A stretch of DNA of 55,376 nucleotides from Chryseosolibacter sp040902445 (GTDB taxonomy: Bacteria > Bacteroidota > Bacteroidia > Cytophagales > Cyclobacteriaceae). Shown here one piece after another: positions 48,600 to 55,376 of this stretch; positions within the stretch are counted from its first letter, which is position 1; every line of letters starts with the position of its first letter. The translations under genes were made by a program, and so were the position numbers. The notes beneath the pieces are model-generated. The model was not told the DNA's origin and ran no database searches. It saw only the letters and a list, made by a program, of their open reading frames with translations. The stretch is from positions 1 to 55,376 of the forward strand of contig JBBDXJ010000009.1 of NCBI GenBank assembly GCA_040902445.1, read 5' to 3'.

Positions 48600-50821
48600 G
48601 GCGAAGTATTAATACGGGGATCAAGAGATGGCTGTATGTCATCCATGCTTTTTATTTAATGTGGCTGGCGACTCCGGCTATCGCGCAAACTGATATTCCA
48701 ATAGGTAGCTGGCGGCTACACCTTTCATATAACAATATCAAACACCTTCAACTAACTCCTGAAAAAGTATTTGCCGCAAGTGAAAGCGGAATACTGGTCT
48801 TCAACCGGGATGAGAAAACGCTTGGTAGCTATAATAAATTGAACGGACTAAGCAACACCGCCATTACAAGCCTGGGATATGACCACGGAAACAATAAGCT
48901 ACTGATAGGATATTCAGATGGGGACCTGGATATAATCAGTGCAAGCACAGTCACAAACTTCAGCAGGCTAAAAGATGCCGAGGTCACCACATCCAAAACG
49001 ATCAATCACATTTCCGTACGGGGAAACCTTGCCTATTTATCAACTGCATATGGTGTTGTGGTTTTCGACATCCATCAAGGGGAAATAAAAGAAACCTGGC
49101 GCGATCTCGGCGCGTCCGGCCAAGGTCTGCGTGTTAATCAAAGTACTTTTTTGAACGACAGCATTTTTATTGCGACCGCCAATGGCGTGCTCGCCGGAAA
49201 CCTGGCAGATAATCTTCTGGACTTCAACAACTGGATGCGGTTCAGCTCGGGTGATTTTTCAGGACCCATCCCGTCTATTGTTACTTTCAATAATAAAGTT
49301 TATGTCGCGGGCCCGACGGGAGTATACAGGTTTGGCAACAGCAACTGGCAGAAGGAAATATTTCTGGACACAGCTGTGATAGGGTCTCTGACTTCATCCG
49401 GGCAAAATCTTTTCATGATCGCAGATTCCACCATCTGGTCAATGAATTCTTCAGGACAACTAACACAGATCACGGATGACCTCATACAAGTTCCAGCGGT
49501 AGTCAGGCAGGATGATGACAGCAAGCTCTGGGTAGGTGATCAGCTCGCGGGCCTGGTTTCAAACACTGGCGGTAATTTTTCGTCGTACCTTCCGGATGGC
49601 CCTGGCCTTGCGGAAACCTTTAGAATGATTTATGATAATGGCAAATTATTCGCGTTGCCGGGAGGTTTCAATGCATCCGGACAGCCATTAAAAAATCCCG
49701 GTTTGCTAAGTGTTTTTGAAAACGGAAATTGGACCACATCCGGTTATTCGCCTGCAGATCTGACGGATATTGCATTTCACGATAGCAAGACTTTTGTTTC
49801 CTCGTTTGGATCGGGAGTTTCGGTAACAGATGCTTCCGGTAACGTAACAGTGCTGAATGCAACAAACAGCCCGCTCGCAAGTACGGATCCTGGTAAATCA
49901 AATATCACGGCTCTTGCGCCTTCTGCCGATGGCCTGTGGGTTGCAAACTATGGCGGTAATGAGCCGCTGCACCTGTTAAAAAGCGACGGCACCTGGGAGT
50001 CCCTTTCCATTATTTTTCCCAATAGCCAAAACCCTGTTGACATGGCGTTGGACAGAAATGGCGACGTATGGATGATATTGAATCCCGCATCGGGTGGTGG
50101 CCTTGTTGCATTTGAACGTGAAGATAACCAGGCGCACTATAAAACAAATGTCGTGGAGAATGGCGGGCTGCCGGACAAAAATGTGCTGTCTATTACCGCC
50201 GACCTGGATGGCTATATCTGGGTGGGCACCGATGCAGGCGTTGCCTATTTTTTTTCGGTTGGTGAAGATGCGGTCAAGCCGATCTATGAAAGTCGTTTTC
50301 TGTTGCGCGATGAAAAGATAACGGCAATCGCCGTGGATGCCGGCAACCGGAAGTGGATAGGAACGGAGCGGGGAGTGTGGTTGTTTAATGCAACAGGCGA
50401 ATCGCTGGTGCATCATTTTACATCGGAAAACAGTCCGTTGCTGTCGAACGTTATTCAGGACATCGAAATAAATTCCAAGACGGGGGAAGTATTCTTCGCA
50501 ACAGATCAGGGAATTATTTCCTATCGCAGTGATGCGGTCAGTGCGGGGCCGGAGTTTGAAAAGATAAAAATATTTCCAAACCCGGTTAGCCCCGGTTACC
50601 ATGGAACGGTAGGCATCAGTGGGCTAGCCAGCGATGCCTATGTCAGGATCACTGATATAAGTGGAAAACTTATATGGCAGACACAGGCAAACGGTGGGAT
50701 GGCTACCTGGAATGTCCGCGACCAGGAGGGAAGGCGTGCTGCAACGGGCGTTTATCTTGTTTTCGCAGCCTCGCAAAATGGCAGGGAAAGCATTGTGGGA
50801 AAAGTAGCGGTAATTGAGTGA
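48596..50821 (+). CDS. porZ: PorZ-like beta-propeller protein of type IX secretion
   Basis: A 741-residue secreted protein. The signal peptide ends near ATPAIAQ. The body is made of two-component-regulator-propeller-like beta repeats (for example LTPEKVFAASESGILVFNRD, AITSLGYDHGNNKLLIGYS, YIWVGTDAGVAYFF, RKWIGTERGVWLFN). The last ~80 residues (KIFPNPVSPGYHGTVGIS to GKVAVIE) are a type A T9SS sorting domain. PorZ sits at the surface with PorU in processing T9SS cargo. The ATG overlaps the tdk remnant's stop, so expression may depend on the tdk promoter. Confidence 0.82.
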   Translation: MRRSINTGIKRWLYVIHAFYLMWLATPAIAQTDIPIGSWRLHLSYNNIKHLQLTPEKVFAASESGILVFNRDEKTLGSYNKLNGLSNTAITSLGYDHGNNKLLIGYSDGDLDIISASTVTNFSRLKDAEVTTSKTINHISVRGNLAYLSTAYGVVVFDIHQGEIKETWRDLGASGQGLRVNQSTFLNDSIFIATANGVLAGNLADNLLDFNNWMRFSSGDFSGPIPSIVTFNNKVYVAGPTGVYRFGNSNWQKEIFLDTAVIGSLTSSGQNLFMIADSTIWSMNSSGQLTQITDDLIQVPAVVRQDDDSKLWVGDQLAGLVSNTGGNFSSYLPDGPGLAETFRMIYDNGKLFALPGGFNASGQPLKNPGLLSVFENGNWTTSGYSPADLTDIAFHDSKTFVSSFGSGVSVTDASGNVTVLNATNSPLASTDPGKSNITALAPSADGLWVANYGGNEPLHLLKSDGTWESLSIIFPNSQNPVDMALDRNGDVWMILNPASGGGLVAFEREDNQAHYKTNVVENGGLPDKNVLSITADLDGYIWVGTDAGVAYFFSVGEDAVKPIYESRFLLRDEKITAIAVDAGNRKWIGTERGVWLFNATGESLVHHFTSENSPLLSNVIQDIEINSKTGEVFFATDQGIISYRSDAVSAGPEFEKIKIFPNPVSPGYHGTVGISGLASDAYVRITDISGKLIWQTQANGGMATWNVRDQEGRRAATGVYLVFAASQNGRESIVGKVAVIE

Positions 50822-50857
50822 TGTTGTGAAGGTTTTCACTTCAGAGAAAAGAAAAGA

Positions 50858-51526
50858 ATGATCTTTAAAACACGGGGTATCGTTTTCAGATTTACGAGGT
50901 TTAAGGAAACCTCGATCATCGTTACGATTTTTACGGAGCATTTTGGCTTGCAGACCTATATTGTCAATGGAGTACGAAGCAAATCAGCGAAAAACAGAAT
51001 TGCCCTTTACCAGCCACTGACTTTGTTAAATCTGGTGGTTTATCATCGGGAAAACGCCAACATCGAACGGATAAAAGAAATATCCTGCCTCTACCCTTAC
51101 CGGTCCGTTATGGCGGATGTCAAAAAATCTACACTGGCAATGTTCCTGAATGAATTGTTGAACAAGACTGTAAAAGACGAAAGCCATGCGGGTGAAATAT
51201 TTCAATTCCTGTGCGAATCACTAATTTCCCTTGACACGATGGCGGATGGTTATGAGAATTTTCATCTGATCTTTATGTTGAAGTTATGCCGTTATCTGGG
51301 CTTTGGCGTATATAACCTCAGCGAAGTAATGGGAGGAAGGGTCACTGATCCGGAAACGGAAAAGATTCTCAATGATCTTTTAAAGGCGGATTACCATACA
51401 CGCCTTAAAATAAACAATACACAACGCAGACTACTGCTGGAGGTGCTTTTGAAATTCTATGCCGAGCACATGGAAAATCTCGGTGAGATAAGGTCCGTTC
51501 AGGTTTTAAGGGATGTATTCACGTGA
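50858..51526 (+). CDS. recO: DNA repair protein RecO
   Basis: A 222-residue RecO. The N-terminal OB-fold domain has KTRGIVFRFTRFKETSIIVT, FGLQTYIVNGVRSKSAKNRI and LYQPLTLLNLVVYHRENANI; the C-terminal helical part has FHLIFMLKLCRYLGFGVYNL. It loads RecA with RecR at gaps. It is slightly shorter than the usual 230-250 residues, as in Bacteroidota, and lacks the C-terminal zinc Cys cluster. Confidence 0.9.
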   Translation: MIFKTRGIVFRFTRFKETSIIVTIFTEHFGLQTYIVNGVRSKSAKNRIALYQPLTLLNLVVYHRENANIERIKEISCLYPYRSVMADVKKSTLAMFLNELLNKTVKDESHAGEIFQFLCESLISLDTMADGYENFHLIFMLKLCRYLGFGVYNLSEVMGGRVTDPETEKILNDLLKADYHTRLKINNTQRRLLLEVLLKFYAEHMENLGEIRSVQVLRDVFT

Positions 51527-51771
51527 CAGGATTAATTGTCTGAACCGGGATTAAGGGGATTAAAGGATTGCCGGGATTAAATGCCATTCTGGTTTGATGA
51601 CTGCATGGAGCATGTGGTTCGAAGTTGCTGCGAACTGCCGTTCAGATATTTCAAATGCGGTAACCGAATCCCGGAGGGATTCAATTTGAATAACCCCAGG
51701 TGAAACCTGTGGTTGACTATGCACGCGCTCAACCCCGGCGGGGTTGAATAGAATCGTTGTAGAAGTTTATA
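51527..51771. repeat. intergenic compound palindrome, recO to CPBP remnant
   Basis: Three successive inverted repeats, each with a 3- or 4-base loop: GAATCCC/GGGATTC at 51666-51682, AACCCCAGGT/ACCTGTGGTT at 51692-51714 with one mismatch, and TCAACCCC/GGGGTTGA at 51729-51747. Short GGGATTAA-type repeats lie at 51548-51580. The gap has no gene. The last hairpin could stop both converging transcripts. Confidence 0.65.
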
Positions 51772-52215
51772 TCACATCTGCGGCTGTGCAATGTGATTCT
51801 TAATATCGTCCTTTTCAAACTCTTTGTTCAAAACGTAGATGCAGGTAGTGATCGCAATTATGGAAACGAAGATGACCGCGATCAAATTTGTAATTCCGCC
51901 GTACATTTCAAAAATCGTATCATCCATATGCGCCTCAATATCAATGAAAAACCGCACAGAGAATCCACTTAAATTCGCCGCAAAATGAATAATGATGCAG
52001 GCCAGTAGACTGCGTGTACGGTAATAAACCCAGCCGCAGAAAATTCCTATCAACAAGCCTGCGATAAATTGCCATGGATTTAGGTGAACCATTCCAAATA
52101 AAAAACTTGAAACCAGGATAGATTTCAGAGGAGAATATTTCTTAAGTAATCCATCAAGGATAATTCCCCTGAAAATGAGTTCCTCCAGGATCGGCGCTGC
52201 AATGACCATCGTCAC
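51772..52215 (-). pseudogene. 5'-truncated CPBP intramembrane protease
   Basis: A 147-residue C-terminal half of a CPBP (Abi/CAAX-like) membrane protease. The catalytic motifs are present: EELIFRG (E-E-x-x-x-R, Glu11-Glu12), FGMVHL and HFAANL. The upstream frame continues as TPGFFAFVTMV, which looks like CPBP sequence, and then meets a stop codon (TAA) just 27 bases before the response-regulator gene's end. The family normally has around 250 residues and four or more helices before EExxxR, so the 5' half is missing. GTG 52215 is the only nearby start. A short active form cannot be excluded. Confidence 0.7.
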
Positions 52216-52259
52216 GAATGCAAAAAAACCTGGAGTTTACCCGAACCGCCAATCCTGCC

Positions 52260-52943
52260 TTATCTTATCTCCAGCCTGAATCCCACGCCGTGATAATTGA
52301 CGATCTGAATACCGGGATCGGTTTTTAAATATTTTCGGAGTTTGGAGATGAACACATCCATGCTGCGGCCCATAAAATAATCATCGTCGCCCCAAACCTG
52401 GGTGAGGATCTCTTCGCGCTTCAAAACGCGGTCGCGGTTGCGATACAGCAATTTCAATACTTCCGCTTCTTTTTGGGTCAGGGTTTTTTCAAGATCGTTA
52501 TGCCGCAGCGTAAAACTGAAGGGATCGAACTGGAACTGGCCAACCGTAAACACTGCATCTGCACTCTCCGTTTCCTGGCTTCTGCGGAGAAAAACTTCTA
52601 TGCGACAGAATAATTCTTCGAGACTAAAAGGCTTGGTAATATAGTCATCCGCTCCGGTCTGGAATCCTTTGAGCTTGTCTTCGACCATGGTCTTTGCGGT
52701 CAGGAACAGGATAGGGATCTCTTTATTCTTTTCGCGGATGCTGCGCGCAAGGGAGAACCCATCTTTTTTGGGCAGCATGACATCAAGAATACACAGGTGA
52801 AAGGACGCATTCAAAAAAACGCGCTCACCTTCTTCGCCATCGGTGCAACGGGTGACTTCATATCCCTTCAGGGAAAGATTATCCTGAATGACATATCCAA
52901 GACTCGCATCATCTTCCACCAGGAGTATTTTTTTTCTCACCAT
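52260..52943 (-). CDS. OmpR/PhoB-type response regulator
   Basis: A 227-residue two-component regulator. The receiver has VEDDAS (acidic pocket), phospho-acceptor Asp54 in LCILDVMLPKKDG and Lys104 in DDYITKPFS. The C-terminal winged-helix DNA-binding domain has LTQKEAEVLKLLYRNRDRVLKREEILTQ-like order with VWGDDDYFMGRSMDVFISKLR. I start at ATG 52943; the frame is open to 53165, overlapping the kinase gene, but the extra part is not homologous. It lies 19 bases after the kinase stop. Confidence 0.95.
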   Translation of the reverse strand: MVRKKILLVEDDASLGYVIQDNLSLKGYEVTRCTDGEEGERVFLNASFHLCILDVMLPKKDGFSLARSIREKNKEIPILFLTAKTMVEDKLKGFQTGADDYITKPFSLEELFCRIEVFLRRSQETESADAVFTVGQFQFDPFSFTLRHNDLEKTLTQKEAEVLKLLYRNRDRVLKREEILTQVWGDDDYFMGRSMDVFISKLRKYLKTDPGIQIVNYHGVGFRLEIR

Positions 52944-52962
52944 ATAGAAAAAATTAATGATG

Positions 52963-54225
52963 TTAAACCGGAAGGCAAATTTTGAAGACACTGCCTTTTC
53001 CCAAATCACTTTGAAGTTTAATAGTTCCTTTATGTGCACTGATAACCGATTTGACATAATGCAGACCCAGCCCGAATCCCTTAACATCATGCACATCCCC
53101 GGTAGGGACGCGGTAAAATTTCTGAAATACCTTCTTGTGGTTTTCCCTGGCAATACCCAGACCATTGTCTTTTACATCGACGCATAAGTGCCTGTTCAAG
53201 TTCGAGGTGCTGATCAAAATATGCGGTGAATGGTTGCAATATTTTATAGCATTGTCGATGAGGTTATATAACACATTGATAAGGTGCAACCGGTCTGCAT
53301 CGACGATATGGTTCTGTGCCTGAAGATCGCAAACGATCGTACCATTTTTTTCCTGCAATGAAAGTGCAGTGTTTTGGATAGCGTCGCGGATGATCTCATG
53401 CACATCGACTTTTTCTTTTTTAAGTCCGATATCCTCCTTGTCAAGTTTGGCCATTTGCAGCACGCGTTCCACCTGATGCTTTAGCCTGATGTTTTCCTTT
53501 TCTATGATGGTGGTGTAGTTAAGCAACCTTTCGGGATGATTCACAATATCCGGGTTTTTCAAAACTTCAGTCGAAACCGCGATGGTTGAAATAGGCGTTT
53601 TGAATTCATGGGTCATGTTGTTGATAAAATCCTTCTGGATTTCCGAAAGCCTTTTCTGCTTGAGAATAACAAATAATGTATAGGCAAAGAATAGGATCAC
53701 CAGCAGGAGTACCATTGACGAAAAAGACCATATTCCCATCTGATTGATAAGGTGGGCTTCACGCTTGGGGAACTGAACACCAAAGTAATAAGCGTAGTTG
53801 TTCAGCGCAGGAAGTTTTTTACTGGTGGCTTTTTCTCCGGTTGACTGAAAAGGAATGTAATCCCCGTATTTCATTTTTTCGCTGGAGCAATCGTAAACGC
53901 CGTATTCAAAATCAGCCGCAATATTTCTTTTTTCAAACTCCGACTTCAGCAAAAATTCCAGCAAACTCACATCAATATCACTATTGACCTGCACAACAAA
54001 ATAGTTCGTGGAGACCTGCTTTACCGGGTTCACCGCCGGTGAGGGTGTTTTGTTGATTTCAAAGATCTGGTTGGCGACGTTAAACAAGGCAGTATTCACT
54101 GTTCTTTCGAATTCCGCCTCTTTAAGATCGAATGCGCGCCTGACCCAATACCATTGGGTAATCGTGATGCCTGTTATGCACAGGACAGCCAGAATAACGA
54201 TAAGCCTGATCGAGGAACTTTTCAC
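52963..54225 (-). CDS. membrane sensor histidine kinase
   Basis: A 420-residue histidine kinase. Two membrane helices (about 7-27 and 167-188) enclose a 140-residue extracytoplasmic sensor region without recognised fold. The H-box is FINNMTHEFKTPISTI (His206); the ATPase domain has NLIDNAIKYCNHSP (N box) and DVKDNGLGIARENHKKVFQK (G1), then GFGLGLHYVK (G2). No HAMP domain is seen between the second helix and the H-box. It pairs with the regulator downstream. Confidence 0.93.
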   Translation of the reverse strand: MKSSSIRLIVILAVLCITGITITQWYWVRRAFDLKEAEFERTVNTALFNVANQIFEINKTPSPAVNPVKQVSTNYFVVQVNSDIDVSLLEFLLKSEFEKRNIAADFEYGVYDCSSEKMKYGDYIPFQSTGEKATSKKLPALNNYAYYFGVQFPKREAHLINQMGIWSFSSMVLLLVILFFAYTLFVILKQKRLSEIQKDFINNMTHEFKTPISTIAVSTEVLKNPDIVNHPERLLNYTTIIEKENIRLKHQVERVLQMAKLDKEDIGLKKEKVDVHEIIRDAIQNTALSLQEKNGTIVCDLQAQNHIVDADRLHLINVLYNLIDNAIKYCNHSPHILISTSNLNRHLCVDVKDNGLGIARENHKKVFQKFYRVPTGDVHDVKGFGLGLHYVKSVISAHKGTIKLQSDLGKGSVFKICLPV

Positions 54226-54373
54226 TGAATAAAAATACGGTAAAGATCTATGGCTCAGAAAAAGTTTAACAACTTCTTAACATTTATTATCATATTTTTA
54301 ACAGCCGATGTGTAACGAATGCGGTAAACTTGCAGGGTCAGTGCCGATATCTTGTAACGTAAATACTAATCCA

Positions 54374-54784
54374 ATGAAAAAAATCATCACCACACTTTTT
54401 GCGCTATCGTTTGTAGCGCTAGGGAATGGTCAGGAGCTTGCAGCTTCAACTACGCCTGCCCTGAAGCCATCGCCCACCGCGGATTTTAGCTGGGCAAATA
54501 CCACCTTTGATTTTAAAAAGACAAAAGTGAGCATACCAGTTTCCTATGAATTCAGGTTCAGCAATATTGGCATGGTTCCGCTCATCATTACATCTGTGAA
54601 GGCTTCCTGCGGATGTACAATTACCGCTTATACAAAGGATCCTGTTGAAAAAGGATCTTCGGGCTTTGTGAGGGCGACCTATGATGCCGCCAAAACAGGG
54701 AAATTCACCAAAACAATTGCTGTAAATGCCAATACCCCTGAAGGCACCGTGCAATTGACTATCACGGGTGAGGTAATTGAATGA
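54374..54784 (+). CDS. DUF1573 periplasmic protein
   Basis: About 136 residues. The signal peptide (KKIITTLFALSFVALGNG) is followed by a DUF1573 immunoglobulin-like domain: FSWANTTFDFKKTKVSIPVS, then SVKASCGCTITAYTKDPVEK with the CGC motif, and a C-terminal VQLTITGEVIE strand. These proteins are common in Bacteroidota; the function is unknown. I start at ATG 54374, giving a normal signal peptide; the open frame begins at 54308 but its first 22 residues are cysteine-rich and unlike the family. Confidence 0.85.
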   Translation: MKKIITTLFALSFVALGNGQELAASTTPALKPSPTADFSWANTTFDFKKTKVSIPVSYEFRFSNIGMVPLIITSVKASCGCTITAYTKDPVEKGSSGFVRATYDAAKTGKFTKTIAVNANTPEGTVQLTITGEVIE

Positions 54785-54785
54785 G

Positions 54786-54864
54786 AGTCGATAGTCGATG
54801 GTCCATGGTCCATAGTACATGGTATTCGCACCTACTATGGACTATCGACCATGGACCGTGGACT
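54786..54864 (+). terminator. long inverted repeat with T run after the DUF1573 gene
   Basis: A 32-base arm at 54786-54817 is complementary, with 6 mismatches, to the arm at 54833-54864; the loop is 15 bases. Both arms are built from GTCCAT and GTCGAT units. AATTTTTTT follows at 54865, the usual rho-independent terminator layout, so it probably ends the DUF1573 transcript. Confidence 0.7.
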
Positions 54865-54913
54865 AATTTTTTTAATAACCTCCTCTACATGAGATGCGAT
54901 TCCTGCTAATTGA

Positions 54914-54921
54914 TAAATTTG
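54914..54921 (+). promoter_or_regulatory. -7 promoter element TAAATTTG for ppc
   Basis: A TAnnTTTG match 17 bases before the ATG at 54939, without a clear -33 element. It suggests that ppc has its own promoter after the DUF1573 terminator. Confidence 0.4.
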
Positions 54922-54938
54922 CAGGTCAAACGCATTAA

Positions 54939-55376
54939 ATGGTCACGAACTACAACCAGGCTGTTTCTACCCGCTATCACATATACAACAGCCTCTTTCT
55001 GAATCTGCCCTATACGGGGATCTATCGCACCGGAACCTTACTACCGCTGTTGCAACAAGCCTGTGAAACCGGCTTTGGCAAGGGCAAGGATCCCACGTCT
55101 ATTATCAAAAAATTTTTCAGTGATTTTGTTCCCTCCGCTACACGTGAAGAGCTCTTCGAACTGCTTTTTAATTTTATACAATACACCGAACGACAGGTTG
55201 TACTGTTCGACTCAATTGAAGACGCGGCTTTTGCGCAGGTGAATGATCTGTACGGAAAGGGTACGCTTACGGAGCTTCTGTTGCGCGCGGAAACTGAAGG
55301 TGTGAAGGAAGAGCTGAAAAAGAAACTAAATGATTTCAGCATCAGGATTGTGCTGACTGCTCATCCCACCCAATTC
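54939..55376 (+). CDS. ppc: phosphoenolpyruvate carboxylase, N-terminal part
   Basis: The frame starts at ATG 54939 and runs out of the window after 146 codons with no stop. It begins MVTNYNQAVSTRYHIYNSLF and ends RIVLTAHPTQF, the PEP carboxylase motif holding the catalytic His (VLTAHPT). The N-terminal helical part before this motif is of typical length (about 140 residues). The enzyme carboxylates PEP to oxaloacetate, feeding the TCA cycle. Confidence 0.9.
   Translation, partial: MVTNYNQAVSTRYHIYNSLFLNLPYTGIYRTGTLLPLLQQACETGFGKGKDPTSIIKKFFSDFVPSATREELFELLFNFIQYTERQVVLFDSIEDAAFAQVNDLYGKGTLTELLLRAETEGVKEELKKKLNDFSIRIVLTAHPTQF

Noticed and set aside
52944..53165. Long N-terminal extension of the response regulator overlapping the kinase gene
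   Set aside because: The kinase's ATPase domain is coded there in another frame, and the receiver domain begins right after ATG 52943.

Overview
The window looks like chromosomal DNA of a Bacteroidota bacterium, probably Cytophagales-like. The pointers are a PorZ-like type IX secretion protein with a C-terminal sorting domain, a TonB-dependent receptor with an N-terminal carboxypeptidase-regulatory-like domain, several promoters of the Bacteroidota form TAnnTTTG, general lack of Shine-Dalgarno sequences, and a mreBCD-mrdA-rodA cluster. No rRNA, tRNA, CRISPR array, prophage or complete insertion sequence was recognised. Identifications are from reading motifs by eye; no database search was run.

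Bases 1-18316 are an AT-rich surface-polysaccharide locus. Its first block (1-10157) makes and exports a pseudaminic-acid-type nonulosonate: PseC (cut by the window edge), PseF, a methyltransferase, a PseH-like acetyltransferase, an epimerase/ATP-grasp fusion, a HAD phosphatase, PseI, a Wzx-like flippase, a DUF115-like protein and a Wzy-like polymerase. The UDP-sugar hydrolase PseG is not present in the visible part. A large membrane protein on the minus strand (10381-12504), preceded by a possible 35-residue membrane peptide, separates this from a second block (12724-18316): cupin, DegT aminotransferase, methyltransferase, two glycosyltransferases and an alkaline-phosphatase-fold protein. A WecA/MraY-type initiating transferase follows from its own promoter.

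Bases 19648-34728 are mixed housekeeping and metabolic genes: pheS, 3-hydroxyacyl-CoA dehydrogenase, a degenerate Rieske-like lipoprotein, a MoxR ATPase, frr, pyrH, a biotin carrier protein, a TPP riboswitch in front of a TonB receptor (probably thiamine uptake), a UbiA prenyltransferase, purN, a cyclase-family hydrolase, a thioesterase, homogentisate dioxygenase and a C-terminal processing protease.

Bases 34868-46785 hold a hemerythrin-like protein, ruvX, def, an aminotransferase, a RelE/ParE-type toxin-antitoxin pair, an omega-amidase, purH and the elongasome operon mreB-mreC-mreD-mrdA-rodA. Bases 46853-55376 hold an unknown conserved protein, a ferredoxin, a thymidine kinase gene with an internal deletion, porZ, recO, a 5'-truncated CPBP protease, a two-component system, a DUF1573 protein and the start of PEP carboxylase.

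The less ordinary signals are: a nonulosonate pathway with a fusion enzyme and no visible PseG; a TPP riboswitch with extra sequence in its closing stem and competing helices; a short palindromic element that supplies the stop codons of purN and ruvX and also lies inside the TonB receptor signal-peptide region; a second palindrome family inside a hemerythrin-like gene; and an in-frame deletion that removed the middle of tdk.
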